Shown in pieces: positions 62,417 to 64,000 of a stretch of 64,000 nucleotides of DNA. Numbering within the stretch: position 1 is the stretch's first letter; every line of letters starts with the position of its first letter. Below the pieces are notes generated by a model. The model was given only the letters and a program-made list of their open reading frames with translations, was not told where the DNA came from and searched no databases. The stretch is from a bacterium (GTDB lineage: Bacteria; Pseudomonadota; Gammaproteobacteria; Pseudomonadales; Moraxellaceae), in assembly GCA_029945725.1 (NCBI GenBank), contig JAQSDB010000008.1, forward strand, positions 372,001 through 436,000. The letters are read 5' to 3'. A program made the translations under genes and the position numbers.

Positions 62417-63172
62417 TCAGCCTCCGGCAGCCTTGCGCTGCCGAAGCGCCTCAAACAGGGTCACACCCGTAGCCACGGACACATTCAGGCTTTCCACGGT
62501 TCCCGCCATCGGAATATACGCCAGCACATCACAGTGCTCGCGCGTCAGCCGGCGCATACCACTGCCTTCGGCGCCCATGACAATCGCCAGCGGCCCCCTC
62601 AGATCGACCTCGTATAGCGACTTGGCTCCCTCCTCCAGTGCCGTACCGATCAGCCAGACACCCCGATCACGCAGCGCCTTCATCAGCATCGCCAGGTTCG
62701 TGACCTGAAAGAAGGGCAGGCTTTCTGCAGCACCACAGGCCACTTTGCGCACGATGGGCGTAATCGAAGCGGCCCTGTCACGTGGCGTGATTACCGCATG
62801 CACACCGACAGCATCAGCCGTGCGCAGGCACGCCCCCAGATTATGCGGATCCGTTACGTTATCCAGCAGCAACAAAAAAGGGGCTACCGGCAAGGTATCC
62901 AGAAAGTTCATCAAATCATGCTCATCACCCGGCGCCTGCTCGCGCACCCGCGCCACTATGCCCTGGTGATGACTGTCACTGGCCAGATCATCAAGCTGGG
63001 CACGATCCCGCCACTGCAGGGTAATACCCAAAGGCCGCAATGCCTTGATCAGATTATTCAGGCGTTCGTCATCCCGGCTTTTCAGCAGGAAAACCTCCAG
63101 TACATCTTCGGGATGACGTTCAAGATAGGCGTTAACCGCGTGCAGCCCATAAATAACAATATTCTTTGCCAT
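62417..63172 (-). CDS. rlmB: 23S rRNA (guanosine(2251)-2'-O)-methyltransferase RlmB
   Basis: A 251-residue SPOUT methyltransferase with an N-terminal L30e-like substrate-binding domain (IYGLHAVNAYLER) and the knotted C-terminal domain: LLLDNVTDPHNLGACLRTADA, VMGAEGSGMRRLTREHCD, YIPMAGTVESLNVSVATGVTLFEALRQ. It methylates the peptidyl-transferase loop of 23S rRNA. It follows rnr by 61 bp, the usual rnr-rlmB order. Confidence 0.96.
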   Translation of the reverse strand: MAKNIVIYGLHAVNAYLERHPEDVLEVFLLKSRDDERLNNLIKALRPLGITLQWRDRAQLDDLASDSHHQGIVARVREQAPGDEHDLMNFLDTLPVAPFLLLLDNVTDPHNLGACLRTADAVGVHAVITPRDRAASITPIVRKVACGAAESLPFFQVTNLAMLMKALRDRGVWLIGTALEEGAKSLYEVDLRGPLAIVMGAEGSGMRRLTREHCDVLAYIPMAGTVESLNVSVATGVTLFEALRQRKAAGG

Positions 63173-63233
63173 AAAAACTCAGGCGGCCCTGAAAGCCGCC
63201 ATCATCCTGTCTTTGTAAAAGGTTGCTAAAAGT

Positions 63234-64000
63234 TCAGCGCGGCTTTTTCGGCGCCGCCGGTTTTGGCTTTGATGCCCTTGGCGCCCCCGCTCCTGATCGG
63301 GGGGCCTTCGGCTTGTCGCCTCGCGACCGGCCACCACCAGCATCCGACTGCTTGCCGGGAATATCACCTGAGCGCAAACGCTCACGCTCAGACTTTGCAC
63401 CACCGGCCTTGCCGCCACCGCTCCTTGGCGAGCCCTTCGCATCAAACGAATCCGGGCGCTCGCCCGCCTTGCGATGCCGGGTACCGCCCTCCACCAGATC
63501 AAAATCCATCTTGCGTGAATCCATGTTCACCGCAGCAACCTTGATACGAACCTTGTTCCCCAGCGCGAATTGCACACCGGATTTACTGCCCACCAGCTTT
63601 TGCATGGTGGCATCAAACTCGTAGTAGTCGCCCTTGAGGTTGCTGATATGTACCAGCCCCTCAACATAAATATCGGTGAGCTCCACAAAAATACCGAACG
63701 TTGTCACGCTGGCAATCACACCATCAAACTCCGAGCCAACATGATCGCGCATGTATTCACACTTGAGCCAGGCCATGACATCACGCGTCGCCTCGTCGGC
63801 GCGCCGCTCTGTCATGGAGCAGTGCTCACCCAGCGCCAGCATCTGCCCCATGTCCGGCGCATCAGGAGCCGGCTTTTTCGCCTGCGGTTGTCCGCGCAGA
63901 CGGCTGATGCCGGCACCAATGGCCTGCATCATCGTGCGCTCACCACGCAGTTTGGCACGGATAACACGATGCAGCAGCAAGTCCGGATAACGGCGAATCG
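63234..64000 (-). CDS. rnr: Ribonuclease R, C-terminal part (5' end outside window)
   Basis: 3'-5' exoribonuclease that degrades structured RNA and takes part in rRNA quality control. About 255 C-terminal codons are in the window: the end of the RNB domain (RRYPDLLLHRVI, then EHCSMTERRADEATRD) and the S1 RNA-binding domain (GSEFDGVIASVTTFGIFVELTDIYVEGLVHISNL), followed by a long Lys/Arg/Gly/Ser/Pro-rich disordered tail of about 90 residues, longer than in many relatives and typical of RNase R. Confidence 0.93.
   Translation of the reverse strand, partial: IRRYPDLLLHRVIRAKLRGERTMMQAIGAGISRLRGQPQAKKPAPDAPDMGQMLALGEHCSMTERRADEATRDVMAWLKCEYMRDHVGSEFDGVIASVTTFGIFVELTDIYVEGLVHISNLKGDYYEFDATMQKLVGSKSGVQFALGNKVRIKVAAVNMDSRKMDFDLVEGGTRHRKAGERPDSFDAKGSPRSGGGKAGGAKSERERLRSGDIPGKQSDAGGGRSRGDKPKAPRSGAGAPRASKPKPAAPKKPR

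Noticed and set aside
1-64000. CRISPR arrays, transposases, prophage or toxin-antitoxin genes
   Set aside because: Searched for regular short direct repeats and for transposase, integrase or phage-like proteins among the frames; none found.

Overview
The window is a GC-rich, densely coded chromosomal segment from a gammaproteobacterium. The order lptD-surA-pdxA-rsmA-apaG-apaH, then cca-folK-folB-plsY-tsaD-rpsU-yqeY-dnaG-rpoD, and later rnr-rlmB-rpsF-rpsR-rplI-dnaB-alr, is the order I know from Pseudomonas and relatives, so a member of Pseudomonadales (or a close neighbour) is the best guess. No insertion sequence, phage, CRISPR array or rRNA operon is visible.

Layout. 1-7.4 kb: outer-membrane biogenesis and housekeeping (3' end of lptD, surA, pdxA, rsmA, apaG, apaH), interrupted by an opposite-strand phospholipase D-family gene. 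7.5-8.65 kb: an EamA-type exporter behind what looks like a tryptophan-rich leader peptide and terminator. 8.65-12.7 kb: tRNA CCA-adding enzyme, pteridine/folate genes and plsY. 12.8-16.3 kb: an accessory unit of LysR regulator, unknown protein, GMC oxidoreductase and AhpD-like protein. 16.5-23.7 kb: tsaD, the macromolecular synthesis genes rpsU/yqeY/dnaG/rpoD, a YqhA-like membrane protein and a CAU tRNA (probably Ile2).

24.0-38.4 kb is the striking part: seven tightly packed or overlapping co-directional genes. They encode a bis-histidine di-heme cytochrome b, an FHA-like/transmembrane/ten-heme cytochrome c fusion, a lipoprotein with two GlcG-like domains, an SH3-plus-beta-barrel outer-membrane protein, a 1290-residue ten-heme cytochrome with a C-terminal LVIVD-type propeller, a c554-like cytochrome with four CxxCH motifs and one Cx4CH motif, and a fusion of an FAD/NAD(P) reductase with two cyclic-nucleotide-binding domains and a four-cluster ferredoxin. 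A convergent operon ccmI-ccmF-ccmG-ccmH (38.5-42.9 kb) supplies the apocytochrome-reduction and haem-ligation half of cytochrome c maturation. I read the block as a trans-envelope electron conduit with its own maturation genes: cytoplasmic flavo-iron-sulfur module, quinone/haem b membrane step, periplasmic multihaem wires, outer-membrane barrel. The parts are seen in the sequence; the pathway, the direction of electron flow and the terminal substrate are inference.

43-50.4 kb holds small-molecule metabolism (an exported PLP barrel enzyme with an ACC-deaminase-like partner, an acyl-CoA-binding protein, a ketopantoate-reductase-like protein, a GarR/Hyi-like pair, a HIT protein). 50.5-54.8 kb is a minus-strand run radA, patatin-like PlpD-type protein, Lon-N-domain protein. 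55-60 kb is alr, dnaB and the rpsF-priB-rpsR-rplI operon, and 62.4-64 kb rlmB and the 3' end of rnr. Two related secreted proteins of unknown function sit between rpsF and rlmB.
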